A stretch of DNA of 39,678 bases from a bacterium (lineage in GTDB: Bacteria > Electryoneota > B3-LCP): positions 1 through 39,678 of the forward strand of contig JAHJDJ010000171.1 in the NCBI GenBank assembly GCA_018812585.1, read 5' to 3'. Positions 7,332 through 15,960 of the stretch are shown piece after piece (the stretch's first letter is position 1; the number at the start of each line of letters is the position of its first letter). The position numbers were made by a program, and so were the translations under genes. The notes under the pieces are model-generated. The model did not search any database. It saw only the letters and a program-made list of their open reading frames with translations, and was not told the origin of the DNA.

Positions 7332-8831
7332 TTATGCGGGATTCTTTGCTAATGCCGGCTTTAACTTCCGGGACGTCAGATAAGGCTGTGGCGCCACGGA
7401 GTAGAAGATACGATCTTCAGTGACGGCAGACTGCTTGGTAGTGTTGAAACGGCGCGATTTCAAACCTACAACCAGTCCGCGGCTGTTGAATTCTCGTTCT
7501 GCTGTATCACGAATGCGAATCAGATCGGCCGCATCTAACTGCTCTGTTGACATCAAAGCGTCGTCAGGCGTATACATCTGATCGGGGTAAGGCAGCAGAC
7601 AGTTCTTCTTCTCAGCCAGTTTGCGCAGTTTTGTGCCAATATATGGGACGGCCAGATCAAAGTTAAACTGATCGACTCCCATATTTCTTAATTTCCAGGC
7701 AAAATTCAGAGTCTCATAGATTTCATCCATGGACTCTCCGGGACTGCCAAGTATGAATTGACATGACACCTTAATGCCCGAACGCAGCGTTCGCTGAATC
7801 GACTGTTCCGTCACGAATGGATTATACGGCTTGGAGAGGCACCGGGAAAGAATTCGTCTACTCCCGGAATCGGGATTGAAGTAAAGCCGCTTGCATCCTG
7901 ATTTCTTCAGCGTATCCAGCAGATCATCCTCTAACACGCAGGGATTAATCCCATTTCTGGCGTGCCATTGTATTTTCAGTTTGCTTTCCTGCAAAGCCTT
8001 GAAAAACGACTTCGTATAGGTCTTATCCAGAAACAGCCCGTGATCATCGAAGAAAAACTCACGCACACCATAATATTCGATCAGATGACGGATCTGCTTC
8101 AGTAAATACTGCGGCGAAAACTGTCTGACAGACTTGCCGGCATGCTGGCGCGTGGTACAATATGCACACTGATTCTTGCAGCCTCGCGAGGTAAAAAATG
8201 GAATACTGCGCTTTCCAGTAATCTTAAAGTACTTTTTCAGGGGTAACAGATCATAGGCAGGCAGTGGCAAGCTATCGAGATCTTCGCTGTAGTCACTGAT
8301 TGGATTAATGGCGATGCCGCCTTCAATCTCACGATAAGCAACGCCCGCAAGATCGTCTAATTCCTGATTATTTGCTAACCGATCAAGCGCTTGAGGCAGG
8401 ACAGCTTCACTCTCACCCAGTACCACCAGATCCATCTCTGGAATTTCCAGCATGTCACGCGGCGCTGCCGTGGGATGATTGCCGCCACAGATCACGAAAA
8501 TTTCCGGATGAATTGCTTTGACCCAACGTGCCAGTGATCGGACGCGCGGCAACTGGCTGGTCAATGGAATCGAAAAACCGACAACATGAGGACGAAATTC
8601 ACGCACTTCTGCCGCCACGTCTTCTTCTGCTAAACCGATCTCTATCCAGTTTCCTTCCAAGCGCCAGCGTTTCTCCCAACCTTCGGTCAAAGCATCGACG
8701 ATTTTTACCTCGTGGTTAGCTTCACGTAATACCGAGGCAATTAAGCCGAGTCCGACCGGTAGAAACGGCTCAGCTTTATACGACCAGCGTTCGCTGACGA
8801 TCATAGATGGCTGTATAAGCAGTACTCGCAT
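7332..8831 (-). CDS. Cobalamin-binding radical SAM protein (B12-rSAM)
   Basis: The 499-residue protein has a cobalamin-binding-like Rossmann domain at the N terminus (MRVLLIQPS, then PLGLGLIAS-like PVGLGLIASVLREAN) and a radical SAM core with the CxxxCxxC motif in SRGCKNQCAYCTT at about residue 210. The DSGSRRIL and GSPGESMDEI segments fit the B12-dependent radical SAM group that includes BchE-like methyltransferases and cyclases. The N-terminal domain lacks a clear DxHxxG motif, so cobalamin may bind base-off without a His ligand. Substrate is not predictable. Strong GGGGGG ribosome site; own promoter upstream; no partner genes adjacent. Confidence 0.88.
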   Translation of the reverse strand: MRVLLIQPSMIVSERWSYKAEPFLPVGLGLIASVLREANHEVKIVDALTEGWEKRWRLEGNWIEIGLAEEDVAAEVREFRPHVVGFSIPLTSQLPRVRSLARWVKAIHPEIFVICGGNHPTAAPRDMLEIPEMDLVVLGESEAVLPQALDRLANNQELDDLAGVAYREIEGGIAINPISDYSEDLDSLPLPAYDLLPLKKYFKITGKRSIPFFTSRGCKNQCAYCTTRQHAGKSVRQFSPQYLLKQIRHLIEYYGVREFFFDDHGLFLDKTYTKSFFKALQESKLKIQWHARNGINPCVLEDDLLDTLKKSGCKRLYFNPDSGSRRILSRCLSKPYNPFVTEQSIQRTLRSGIKVSCQFILGSPGESMDEIYETLNFAWKLRNMGVDQFNFDLAVPYIGTKLRKLAEKKNCLLPYPDQMYTPDDALMSTEQLDAADLIRIRDTAEREFNSRGLVVGLKSRRFNTTKQSAVTEDRIFYSVAPQPYLTSRKLKPALAKNPA

Positions 8832-8880
8832 ATCCCCCCAATTTGCATGAAATCAATAAGGTGCGATTGAATGCCTACAC

Positions 8881-8909
8881 AAAATAAAATGGAAGCGGCT
8901 TAAAGTCAA
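8881..8909 (-). promoter_or_regulatory. Promoter for the radical SAM gene
   Basis: Minus strand TTGACT, 17-bp spacer, TATTTT; transcription start near 8874. Confidence 0.6.
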
Positions 8910-8960
8910 CTTTAATCCAAAATGATTTGACCCCTTTAAAGAATCTTGAATATTTAGGTC

Positions 8961-9000
8961 AATGTGAGGTGTGTCACAAATCTGTCAGAATCTGTCACAG
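8961..9000. promoter_or_regulatory. Upstream regulatory cluster: CRP-like palindrome plus phased TGTCA half-sites
   Basis: A perfect TGTGA-N6-TCACA palindrome (8963-8978) is the consensus of CRP/FNR-family sites. It overlaps the first of three TGTCA pentamers at 8972, 8983 and 8993, spaced 11 and 10 bp, i.e. on one face of the helix. The cluster is 125-165 bp upstream of the predicted sigma54 start of hsp20, a normal distance for an enhancer-binding protein. It also lies about 90 bp upstream of the divergent radical SAM start. Which regulator binds is unknown. Confidence 0.5.
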
Positions 9001-9101
9001 TACTGCCATCTTAACAGCCGCATCGGACAATTAATCATATTGTTGTTACACTTGAATTTTCATCTACAAATTAGTTCTTGTTATTATGTTACTTACGATT
9101 C

Positions 9102-9117
9102 TGGCACGCAAGTTGCA
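9102..9117 (+). promoter_or_regulatory. Sigma54 (RpoN) promoter of hsp20
   Basis: TGGCACG-N4-TTGCA is an exact match to the -24/-12 consensus (GG at 9103-9104, GC at 9115-9116). The expected start is near 9127, 40 bp before the hsp20 ATG. Confidence 0.85.
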
Positions 9118-9166
9118 CCATCAGAGGCAAACAGGTAAATAAAACGATTTAACGAAGGAAAATGAA

Positions 9167-9583
9167 ATGTTAATGAAATATCGCCCTGCAGCCTCATTAA
9201 TGAACCCGTTCTTCGATGAAGGCTGGATGAATCAAAAGAAAGAAGAAGATCGCTTCCTGGTTCCCCGCAGTGATATCCTGGAGCGTAAAGATAAATACGT
9301 CATCTACGTTGAGATGCCGGGCGTCAGCAAGGATGACTTTAAAGTTGATCTTGAAAGCAACATTCTAACGATTCGTGGCAGCAAAGAAATCCATGAAAAA
9401 GTCGACGGTGAGCAATTCGTTCGTGTCGAGCGCCAGTGTGGCGACTATCGCCGCAGCTTTCGTCTGGGCGAAGAGATCAACGCAGAGAAGATCAAAGCCA
9501 AATACAGTGATGGCCTTCTGGAACTGACTCTGCCGAAAGCTGAGCAGGTTAAACCCAAGTCAATCCAGATAGAAGTTAAATAA
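9167..9583 (+). CDS. Hsp20/alpha-crystallin family small heat shock protein
   Basis: A 138-residue small heat shock protein that would hold unfolding proteins in a refoldable state. The alpha-crystallin domain runs from about residue 37 to 130 with YVIYVEMPGVSKDDFKVDL, ILTIRGSKE, the FRLGEEIN strand and the C-terminal GLLELTLPK signature; an IQI-like C-terminal anchor (SIQIEVK) follows. The N-terminal arm is short (about 35 residues). GAAGGA precedes the ATG. It is preceded by a consensus sigma54 promoter instead of a sigma32 or HrcA/CIRCE type control, and is followed by a strong terminator, so it is monocistronic. Confidence 0.95.
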   Translation: MLMKYRPAASLMNPFFDEGWMNQKKEEDRFLVPRSDILERKDKYVIYVEMPGVSKDDFKVDLESNILTIRGSKEIHEKVDGEQFVRVERQCGDYRRSFRLGEEINAEKIKAKYSDGLLELTLPKAEQVKPKSIQIEVK

Positions 9584-9602
9584 TACTTCCTGGTTAAACT
9601 GA

Positions 9603-9631
9603 AAAAGTCCGCCGATTGGCGGACTTTTTTT
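9603..9631 (+). terminator. Rho-independent terminator of hsp20
   Basis: GTCCGCC-GATT-GGCGGAC stem followed by seven T; the A-run in front makes it usable on the minus strand as well, for the convergent gene. Confidence 0.9.
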
Positions 9632-9647
9632 CTACTCGTACTCTCTG

Positions 9648-10523
9648 TTATAATTTATCCCAGATATTTACAATTCTATCTTCACACGCGATTCCTGGGC
9701 CAAAGTATCTATTGACTTGATCAAATTGTGTGACCGTCGCTGAATCGGGATAATTCATTTCGATATCAGTTCGAAGTTCTTCAACTTCGCTCCTGAGTTC
9801 GGATTCATCAGCAAGATTCAAAAACCGTGACAAAAGAAATTGCTCTCCCTGCTTTTCAATTCCAACCCAGATATCTCCATCTAAAAATCGGGTTTCTCCC
9901 AGTAGTTTAATCGATGTTCCTTTTTCGCCCACATACAGCGCTAAGTCGGGACAAATAAAACGGTTCAATTTTAAAGCAGCTTGATCTGAAAAAGGCTTTG
10001 GCATGGGTAATACTTTTGCTTTAATCCTTGCTTCGCAGAAACTAGTCTGGTTGAATCTGTTAAAAACTGCTAGAAGCTGATTGTCGTAATACTCTTTTTC
10101 GACAAATAGTGGGATGGAATTTCTCACGATCGACTGATAGATGCCCATAAATACTAAACCATCATGTTCATATAATTTCCAGATGGTATTCCCGGAACTA
10201 AAACTAAGAGTCGTATTAATGTTATTCTCATCTTTTTTGTATTTATCAGTTGATTTTTGAAGTTCCTTTCTGTATTCTAAATGATTCCGACGTTTCATGA
10301 TTGGATCTCCAGTAATCATCGGAGCATATTTTGAGACTGTTCCATTGATCTCGATAATCATGCCTTCACAGATAAAGTTCGATCTTCTTTTCTCCCAGAA
10401 TTCCCTTACATCAGTTAATTCGGTAATTCCTTGATTTTTCTTTGTAATTGTTCTTCTCGCTATGTTGATGCAAGGCACTATTACAGTGGCAAGTTCAATT
10501 ACTGCAGTAGCCACTTCGATCAT
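9648..10523 (-). CDS. Hypothetical protein with N-terminal hydrophobic segment
   Basis: I do not recognise this 291-residue protein. It begins with a hydrophobic stretch (about residues 3-20, ATAVIELATVIVPC) that could anchor it in the membrane, then a polar mixed alpha/beta region with few cysteines and no nuclease, ATPase or protease motif that I can see. The gene is visibly richer in A and T than its neighbours and its codon use is different, which suggests recent transfer. The start is firm: a consensus AGGAGG sits 5 bp before the ATG. It stands alone between hsp20 and a secreted-protein gene. Confidence 0.6.
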   Translation of the reverse strand: MIEVATAVIELATVIVPCINIARRTITKKNQGITELTDVREFWEKRRSNFICEGMIIEINGTVSKYAPMITGDPIMKRRNHLEYRKELQKSTDKYKKDENNINTTLSFSSGNTIWKLYEHDGLVFMGIYQSIVRNSIPLFVEKEYYDNQLLAVFNRFNQTSFCEARIKAKVLPMPKPFSDQAALKLNRFICPDLALYVGEKGTSIKLLGETRFLDGDIWVGIEKQGEQFLLSRFLNLADESELRSEVEELRTDIEMNYPDSATVTQFDQVNRYFGPGIACEDRIVNIWDKL

Positions 10524-10641
10524 ATCGCCTCCTAAGTTTGATGATCAGTAGGGGAGTTTATACAGTTATCAATTGGTTCTTATCACAATACGTTGGTTGT
10601 GCAGACTTTTCATTTGCTTTAAGATGATAGGTTTACAACAT

Positions 10642-12756
10642 TTATTTCAGCAATACAGCCTTTTGAATAGAGGTAGAATAGGAAGTTGACATGCGGATGA
10701 AGTAAATCCCGGATGCAAGATTGGGCATCTCGAAAGGCAGAGAGTGATCTCCGGCAGTATAAACACCTGAGGTAATAGAGGTAACCTGTTTGCCTTGGAT
10801 ATCGAACAGATCCAACGCTATCTGGTCACGTTTTGGCAGGCTGAATCGAAGAGTTGCGCTGTTATTGAAGGGATTGGGGTACAATGGATGCAATGCCCAG
10901 GCGCCAGGCTTTGCAGAAACATCAGGGTTCAGCGCATCGATGAAAAAATCGATATGCCAGACAATGCTATCCTGGAATTCATTGTCAGACACACGGCATA
11001 CGATTTCATACGATCCAGTGGAATCGAAATTGATTACAGTAGATGAATCTTCAGAGATTAGAACACCATCCAGAGTGATCTCCCAAGCTAATGAGTCGTT
11101 GTCAGGATCTTGAGCGCTACCCCAAAAGAGATGATCCGATCCGGAAAGCAGGGTGTCCAGTTGAACTGGGAATCGAGCCACAATCTCTGGCGGACTGTTC
11201 TCGGGCGGTTCATGTGACACGTAACAGCCGATCAAGGCGTCGTGAGTGTCTTTATGTCGAAATGGCATCCACGAACCGGTAAATTCCCAAGTCTGCCTTG
11301 AGGCTGGTCCATCCTGCGGAGTGTCCATACCCAGACCGGAACTGCTTGCATCGACCATAAACCAGGCAACGTAGAAAGCGCCGGATGCAAAAGAGATATC
11401 CTCTGCGGTAATGTCCAGTCCGTAATAACCCATTTCCTCTGTTTCGACAGTATCCGCGTAAAGAATTGTACCAGGAGCGCCATTAGCTCCATCATCATCG
11501 AGGATTTGCGCGATAAATTCAGATCTTGTATTTCCTGCAGCTATGTAGAAGTAGATACTGTCGATCCTGCAATGATAGGCTGGGGGGACAGATCGTTGGG
11601 CTAAACCACCGCTCCCGGAAGTCCAGCTCCAATTAGAATTTGCGATGCCATCGTCATACTGCAGAGATCCCGGCAGTTCCACCACATAACAGGAGGCACG
11701 GATTGCGTCGTTCGCCGGATTCTGATCAAGATCAGCCTGGACGTTCAATTCAAGAGTATACTTCCCTGCGGTATTCGCCTGCCAACTGGGACCATAATAA
11801 AGCTCCATTGATTCATCAGGATCGATAGATGCAGGTGAATGCGGTGATGAATAGATCGGTTGACCGATTTCATCACTGATACTGAAAGCAGTTGTAAGGT
11901 CTGAAATCGTCTCGGTCCCCAGATTGGAAATGATTCCCGAAGGCAGGAGAATTTCGTTGGGCAGCATAAAAAATGCTTCAGACGTGGGATTCACAATCGA
12001 CCATGCTGCCAAATCGTGATATTCGAAGGAGCTGCCAGTTGGGTAGTAAAACTCGATGGCAAAATCTGCAAACGCGATATAACCGTCGTGCGAATGTTCC
12101 AAGCCCACCGCGCCGGATATACTTTCAATCCCGATCAGGATGTCGTGATTCAGCACCAGTCCCTGTTGCTCACCGTACTGAAACTTGATCGAGTTGTCGC
12201 TGTTTGAGAGGATCACCTGGAAATCGTGGGCACCGCCAATGTAAAAAGCGGAATAGTTGATGAAAGACACGGCGGCGCTGTCAATGGAATTTGTCCAGAA
12301 CCAGGTCTCCCCCTGCCCGTTCAGACCTGGATACCAATCAGCGGCATAGGGCGCTATGTAATTATGCGGCGCAGCAGCGTCCGGAATGCTGTCAGGGAAC
12401 GGCTGTGAAAGCAATGCGCCTGCGTCAAAGGTGATGTAGCCATTCGATCCGATAAAAAGCGATTCAACACTGTACCAGTAGTATTGCAGCGAAAATCCCA
12501 AATCGAATGGCCCTGTAAAATCATCGTCTCCCAACCCCGAGACCAATTGCCCAACGGCTGTGATATCCAGCCATTCGAACACGGGACCACCCGTCTCGTT
12601 GGAATCCATCCAGATGTAGCCGAAATCATCCGGCCCGCCCGTGTCAGCGGTGTTTCGTGGAAAACTCTTGCCCTGCAGATTGATATCGGAATCAGCCGAA
12701 ACCGAGAAACCAAAAGCGCATATCAGAAGCAAAGCAGTGAAGCAAAGTCGTTTCAT
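10642..12756 (-). CDS. Large exported protein with T9SS C-terminal sorting domain
   Basis: The 704-residue protein starts with a signal peptide (MKRLCFTALLLICAFGFSVSA) and ends in a Por/T9SS type A sorting domain: LYPNPFNNSATLRFSLPKR, then LFDIQGKQV, and a last KAVLLK. T9SS exports such proteins across the outer membrane. The middle is beta-rich with many aromatic and Asp/Asn residues, and a PKD/Ig-like segment (SAQDPDNDSLAWEI) comes before the sorting domain. No enzyme motif is visible, so an adhesion or surface role is likely. An in-frame ORF extends 61 codons further upstream, into the penicillin-binding protein gene, but the ATG at 12756 before the signal peptide is the right start; the gap to the upstream gene is 10 bp. 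Confidence 0.85.
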   Translation of the reverse strand: MKRLCFTALLLICAFGFSVSADSDINLQGKSFPRNTADTGGPDDFGYIWMDSNETGGPVFEWLDITAVGQLVSGLGDDDFTGPFDLGFSLQYYWYSVESLFIGSNGYITFDAGALLSQPFPDSIPDAAAPHNYIAPYAADWYPGLNGQGETWFWTNSIDSAAVSFINYSAFYIGGAHDFQVILSNSDNSIKFQYGEQQGLVLNHDILIGIESISGAVGLEHSHDGYIAFADFAIEFYYPTGSSFEYHDLAAWSIVNPTSEAFFMLPNEILLPSGIISNLGTETISDLTTAFSISDEIGQPIYSSPHSPASIDPDESMELYYGPSWQANTAGKYTLELNVQADLDQNPANDAIRASCYVVELPGSLQYDDGIANSNWSWTSGSGGLAQRSVPPAYHCRIDSIYFYIAAGNTRSEFIAQILDDDGANGAPGTILYADTVETEEMGYYGLDITAEDISFASGAFYVAWFMVDASSSGLGMDTPQDGPASRQTWEFTGSWMPFRHKDTHDALIGCYVSHEPPENSPPEIVARFPVQLDTLLSGSDHLFWGSAQDPDNDSLAWEITLDGVLISEDSSTVINFDSTGSYEIVCRVSDNEFQDSIVWHIDFFIDALNPDVSAKPGAWALHPLYPNPFNNSATLRFSLPKRDQIALDLFDIQGKQVTSITSGVYTAGDHSLPFEMPNLASGIYFIRMSTSYSTSIQKAVLLK

Positions 12757-12766
12757 ATCAGAGACT

Positions 12767-14923
12767 CTATCTGCTTGACCTTTGGGAAAAACCGGTATGC
12801 AAAGGACACTCCTCCATAGGGGCATCCTCAATACGGAAAACTTCCTGGATGATATTGGGGCAGAAATCGCGAGCCTTTTTGAGGGACTCAGAGCAGATCT
12901 CCATTTCCACCACGCCCGCCGGAACAATAAAGTCGGCAACCTCCCAATTCAATGTATCGTAGGCTGTCTTCATGAAAGCTGCCCAGATGGGTAAAGCGGC
13001 CGTGGCTCCGGATTCCCCATGCCCCAATGAAACTGCAGGGTCATCTAATCCAACCCAGACACCCGCGACCAGTTGAGGCGTAAACCCCACAAACCAGGCA
13101 TCGGTGTAATCATTTGTGGTGCCGGTTTTTCCTGCTGCAGGCCGTTTGAATCCATATTTCCAGCGCGAAGAACCGCCTGTTCCGTCCAGAATAACGTCTC
13201 GCAGCATATCCGTCATGATATAGGCAGTCTCTTCGGATAATGCTACCTTACGATTCAATTGATGCTCATAAAGGACGTCCCCTTCGCGGTTTGCGATACG
13301 CATCACCGCAAACGGCTCACATAAAACGCCTCGGTTGGCAAACACGCCATAAGCCGCCGTGATTTCGATGGGTATTACGCCGCTCGCTCCCAGAGCAATG
13401 GCATCTACCTGAGCCAATTGCGTTGTGATGCCCATCTGCTTGGCGTAGCGTATCACGTCCTTGGGTTTCACGACTTCCTGCACCAGACGAACTGCAACCA
13501 GATTCAACGATTTCTTCAATCCCTCTCGCAGAGTCGTTAAACCGCCGCGGCTGCCATCGTAATTTGGCGGTGTCCAGCGCGACCCGTCCGGCATGTGGAC
13601 GACGACGTCCTGGTTCAGTAACCGATAAGTCGGCGGATAACCATTGTCAATCGCGGCTGTATACGAAAATGCCTTGAAAACCGAACCGGGCTGTCGAATC
13701 GCTTGAACCGCGCGATTAAATTTTGATTCACTGAAGTCACGTCCGCCAATCAACGCCAGAATATGTCCTGTCTGCGCGTCCATCGCCACAAAGGCAACCT
13801 GCACGCGGGATTGATCGCTGAATGTGGAATCCAGCCAGAGCGAATCTGCCAGATACTCTTGCAGCTCCTTTTGTGTAATCTCAGGGAATTTGTTTTTGAT
13901 CAGCTTGGGGGCGTCTTTACGTCTGAATTTATTGAAGACCTTTACTTGCAAAGAATCCAGATGGCTGCGCACCGCCTGCTCGGCGCAATATTGCAGCCGG
14001 CTGTCCAGAGTCGTATAAATTGAGAGTCCATCGCGGTAATAATCGAATCCTAACTCTTCACCTAATTCTTCCAGTTGGATACGCACCATCTCAGAATAAT
14101 AGGGCGCAATGCCCTCACCCTTGTCATTTTCCTGCCAAATCACTCCCAGTGGTTCCTGAATGGCATGCGCATATTGTCCATCTGTGATGTAGCCTGAATT
14201 GCGCAATAAGCTCAAGATCAGATTTCGACGGCGCTCAGCAGCTTCCGGCCGCTTGAAAGGTGAATAGTGGGTTGGCGCTTTCAATTGCGCGATCAGTAAG
14301 GCGCTTTCGGTTAGCGTCAGCTCTGTAGAATTTTTACCGAAATATCGCTGGGCTGCAGATTCAATACCATACGCTCCGTGTCCAAAGTAAGACTGTGTGA
14401 AATACATCTCCAAAATTTCACGCTTGGAGTAAGTTCTTTCGATCTGTAACGCGGTAAGAGCTTCTTTTGCTTTTCTGTCGATAGTCTGGTCCATGCTCAG
14501 ATAGAGATTCCGGGCTAACTGCTGAGTAATCGTCGAAGCACCCTGCCGGATGGACATCGTAGTGATATTGATGAACGCGGCTCTGGCAATGCGCAAGACG
14601 TTCATCCCCCAATGATCATAGAAACGATGATCCTCGGTGACCAGCAAAGCCTGCAGTAGACTTTCGGGGATGCGGTCATACGGCGTATAGATGCGCCGTT
14701 GAACGTACAGCTCTTTGATTAAAATCCCGTCTTTGGATAAGATGGAGGTCGTCAAGCGCGGGTCGTAATGTTCCAATTGCTGTAAGGAGGGTAAGTCGCG
14801 GGATAAAAACGCCAGATATACTCCTAACGCAGTAGATCCCAGCAGAAAGAGTAATCCTGCGATAACAAATAGTTTTGTCGTTTTCTTGAAGGTACCGCGG
14901 AGAAAGCTGTCTTGCTGAGCCAT
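12767..14923 (-). CDS. Class A penicillin-binding protein (PBP1A-like)
   Basis: A bifunctional peptidoglycan synthase of 718 residues. One N-terminal membrane helix (about 18-40) is followed by a GT51 glycosyltransferase domain with the catalytic Glu97 in TEDHRFYDHWG and the RQGASTITQQLARN motif, and then a transpeptidase domain with SVFK (Ser414/Lys417), SLN (472-474) and KTGT (from Lys599). All active-site motifs are intact. I use the ATG at 14923, preceded by GGAAA, rather than an in-frame TTG at 14938. A promoter lies at 14989-15017. The T9SS cargo gene follows after 10 bp and may be cotranscribed. Confidence 0.95.
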   Translation of the reverse strand: MAQQDSFLRGTFKKTTKLFVIAGLLFLLGSTALGVYLAFLSRDLPSLQQLEHYDPRLTTSILSKDGILIKELYVQRRIYTPYDRIPESLLQALLVTEDHRFYDHWGMNVLRIARAAFINITTMSIRQGASTITQQLARNLYLSMDQTIDRKAKEALTALQIERTYSKREILEMYFTQSYFGHGAYGIESAAQRYFGKNSTELTLTESALLIAQLKAPTHYSPFKRPEAAERRRNLILSLLRNSGYITDGQYAHAIQEPLGVIWQENDKGEGIAPYYSEMVRIQLEELGEELGFDYYRDGLSIYTTLDSRLQYCAEQAVRSHLDSLQVKVFNKFRRKDAPKLIKNKFPEITQKELQEYLADSLWLDSTFSDQSRVQVAFVAMDAQTGHILALIGGRDFSESKFNRAVQAIRQPGSVFKAFSYTAAIDNGYPPTYRLLNQDVVVHMPDGSRWTPPNYDGSRGGLTTLREGLKKSLNLVAVRLVQEVVKPKDVIRYAKQMGITTQLAQVDAIALGASGVIPIEITAAYGVFANRGVLCEPFAVMRIANREGDVLYEHQLNRKVALSEETAYIMTDMLRDVILDGTGGSSRWKYGFKRPAAGKTGTTNDYTDAWFVGFTPQLVAGVWVGLDDPAVSLGHGESGATAALPIWAAFMKTAYDTLNWEVADFIVPAGVVEMEICSESLKKARDFCPNIIQEVFRIEDAPMEECPLHTGFSQRSSR

Positions 14924-14988
14924 AATATTTATTTCCAACTACAGTGGTCATCGATTTAACGAACAAGCCAGCGGCTATGTTTCAATCA

Positions 14989-15017
14989 AATATCGCGCTG
15001 GCGGGATTAAAAGTCAA
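14989..15017 (-). promoter_or_regulatory. Promoter for the penicillin-binding protein gene
   Basis: Minus strand TTGACT, 17-bp spacer, GATATT; start near 14982. Confidence 0.55.
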
Positions 15018-15041
15018 GCTGAATTAGGGAAATAAACAAAA

Positions 15042-15186
15042 GGAGCTGTCCAAAAAGTTGTAAAATGTCATTGCGAGACCCAATTCATTGGGTCGCAACA
15101 ATCTCGTAACTTAATGATAATAATGAGATTGTTTCGTCACTTCGTTCCTCGCAATGACTGCCCTCGTGGCTTTTGAGACAGCCCCC
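15042..15186. mobile_element. MITE-like element 2 (~145 bp)
   Basis: Terminal inverted repeats GGAGCTGTCCAAAAAG and (reverse complement of the right end) GGGGCTGTCTCAAAAG match at 13 of 16 positions. Inside is a long imperfect inverted repeat built on TCATTGCGAG...CTCGCAATGA with nested ATTGTT/AACAAT pieces. It has no ORF. It lies between the LpxH gene end and the PBP promoter. No clear target duplication is visible. The GGCTGTC-type ends resemble those of DDE-transposase insertion sequences, so mobilisation in trans is plausible. Confidence 0.65.
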
Positions 15187-15192
15187 AATAGA

Positions 15193-15945
15193 TCATTTCC
15201 AGTCATGTTCAGACCGCTTCATAAAAGGTCTCGTCCAGTACCGTAAAGTCATTCCCTCGCGATCATAAGTCGCATAAGAAAACTGTTTCATCCATTCACC
15301 TGTGTTCAGGTAAATGCCTCCGTCAAGCGGTTTCAGCATCGGTTCATGATTGTGCGCAAAAAGGACGTAGTCATTACCATTTTTCAACCGTTCCTGTGCC
15401 GCTTCCAGGTAAGCCCAGCCATCGATATCCCAGCGCCTGCCGCTGTAGTTGCGGCTGGTATGACTCGATCTATGCGCCATCTCCAGCCCGAAATCGGGAT
15501 GAAACAGAGCAAAGAGCTTTTGGTTTGTGGGATTTCGTAGTATCTTCTTGAGGATCCGATAACCCCAATCCGCGGGGGCTAAGCCATCACCGTGCAACAG
15601 GTAAAACTGCTTGTCGTCGTATGTAAAGCTGTATTCATCAAAGTGTATTTCAGCGCCGATTTCAGCGCACAAAAATTCACTCAAAGCGAAATCATGATTA
15701 CCGGCCAGAAAGTGAATCTCGATGCCGCGCGCGGCAATCTCTCGCAGCTTGCAGAGTACCGCAAAATGGCGTTTCAAGATGACATGACGCCATTCGAACC
15801 AGAAATCAAACAGATCACCTAAGATGTAGAGCTTTTCGATCTCAGGCGCGTAATGATCGAGGCATTCGAACAGATATTGTTTACGTTTTTGCTGGTCTTC
15901 CGGCTTTCCAATACCGATATGAGCGTCAGATATAAATAACAGCAT
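15193..15945 (-). CDS. lpxH: UDP-2,3-diacylglucosamine diphosphatase (LpxH-like)
   Basis: A 250-residue calcineurin-like metallophosphoesterase of the LpxH group, which cleaves UDP-2,3-diacylglucosamine to lipid X in lipid A synthesis at the inner membrane. Metal-binding motifs are SDAHIG (6-11), GDLFDFW, LAGNHD, LLHGD and FAHNHEP. The family-typical segment with HRSSHTSR is present. The first motif has DAHIG where E. coli LpxH has DLHL, as in many FCB homologues. It is the last gene of the Rrf2-headed unit, 15 bp after cobO, an unexpected place for a lipid A gene; a different UDP-sugar diphosphatase role cannot be excluded. Confidence 0.82.
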   Translation of the reverse strand: MLLFISDAHIGIGKPEDQQKRKQYLFECLDHYAPEIEKLYILGDLFDFWFEWRHVILKRHFAVLCKLREIAARGIEIHFLAGNHDFALSEFLCAEIGAEIHFDEYSFTYDDKQFYLLHGDGLAPADWGYRILKKILRNPTNQKLFALFHPDFGLEMAHRSSHTSRNYSGRRWDIDGWAYLEAAQERLKNGNDYVLFAHNHEPMLKPLDGGIYLNTGEWMKQFSYATYDREGMTLRYWTRPFMKRSEHDWK

Positions 15946-15960
15946 CCCCTGGTCTTCCGT

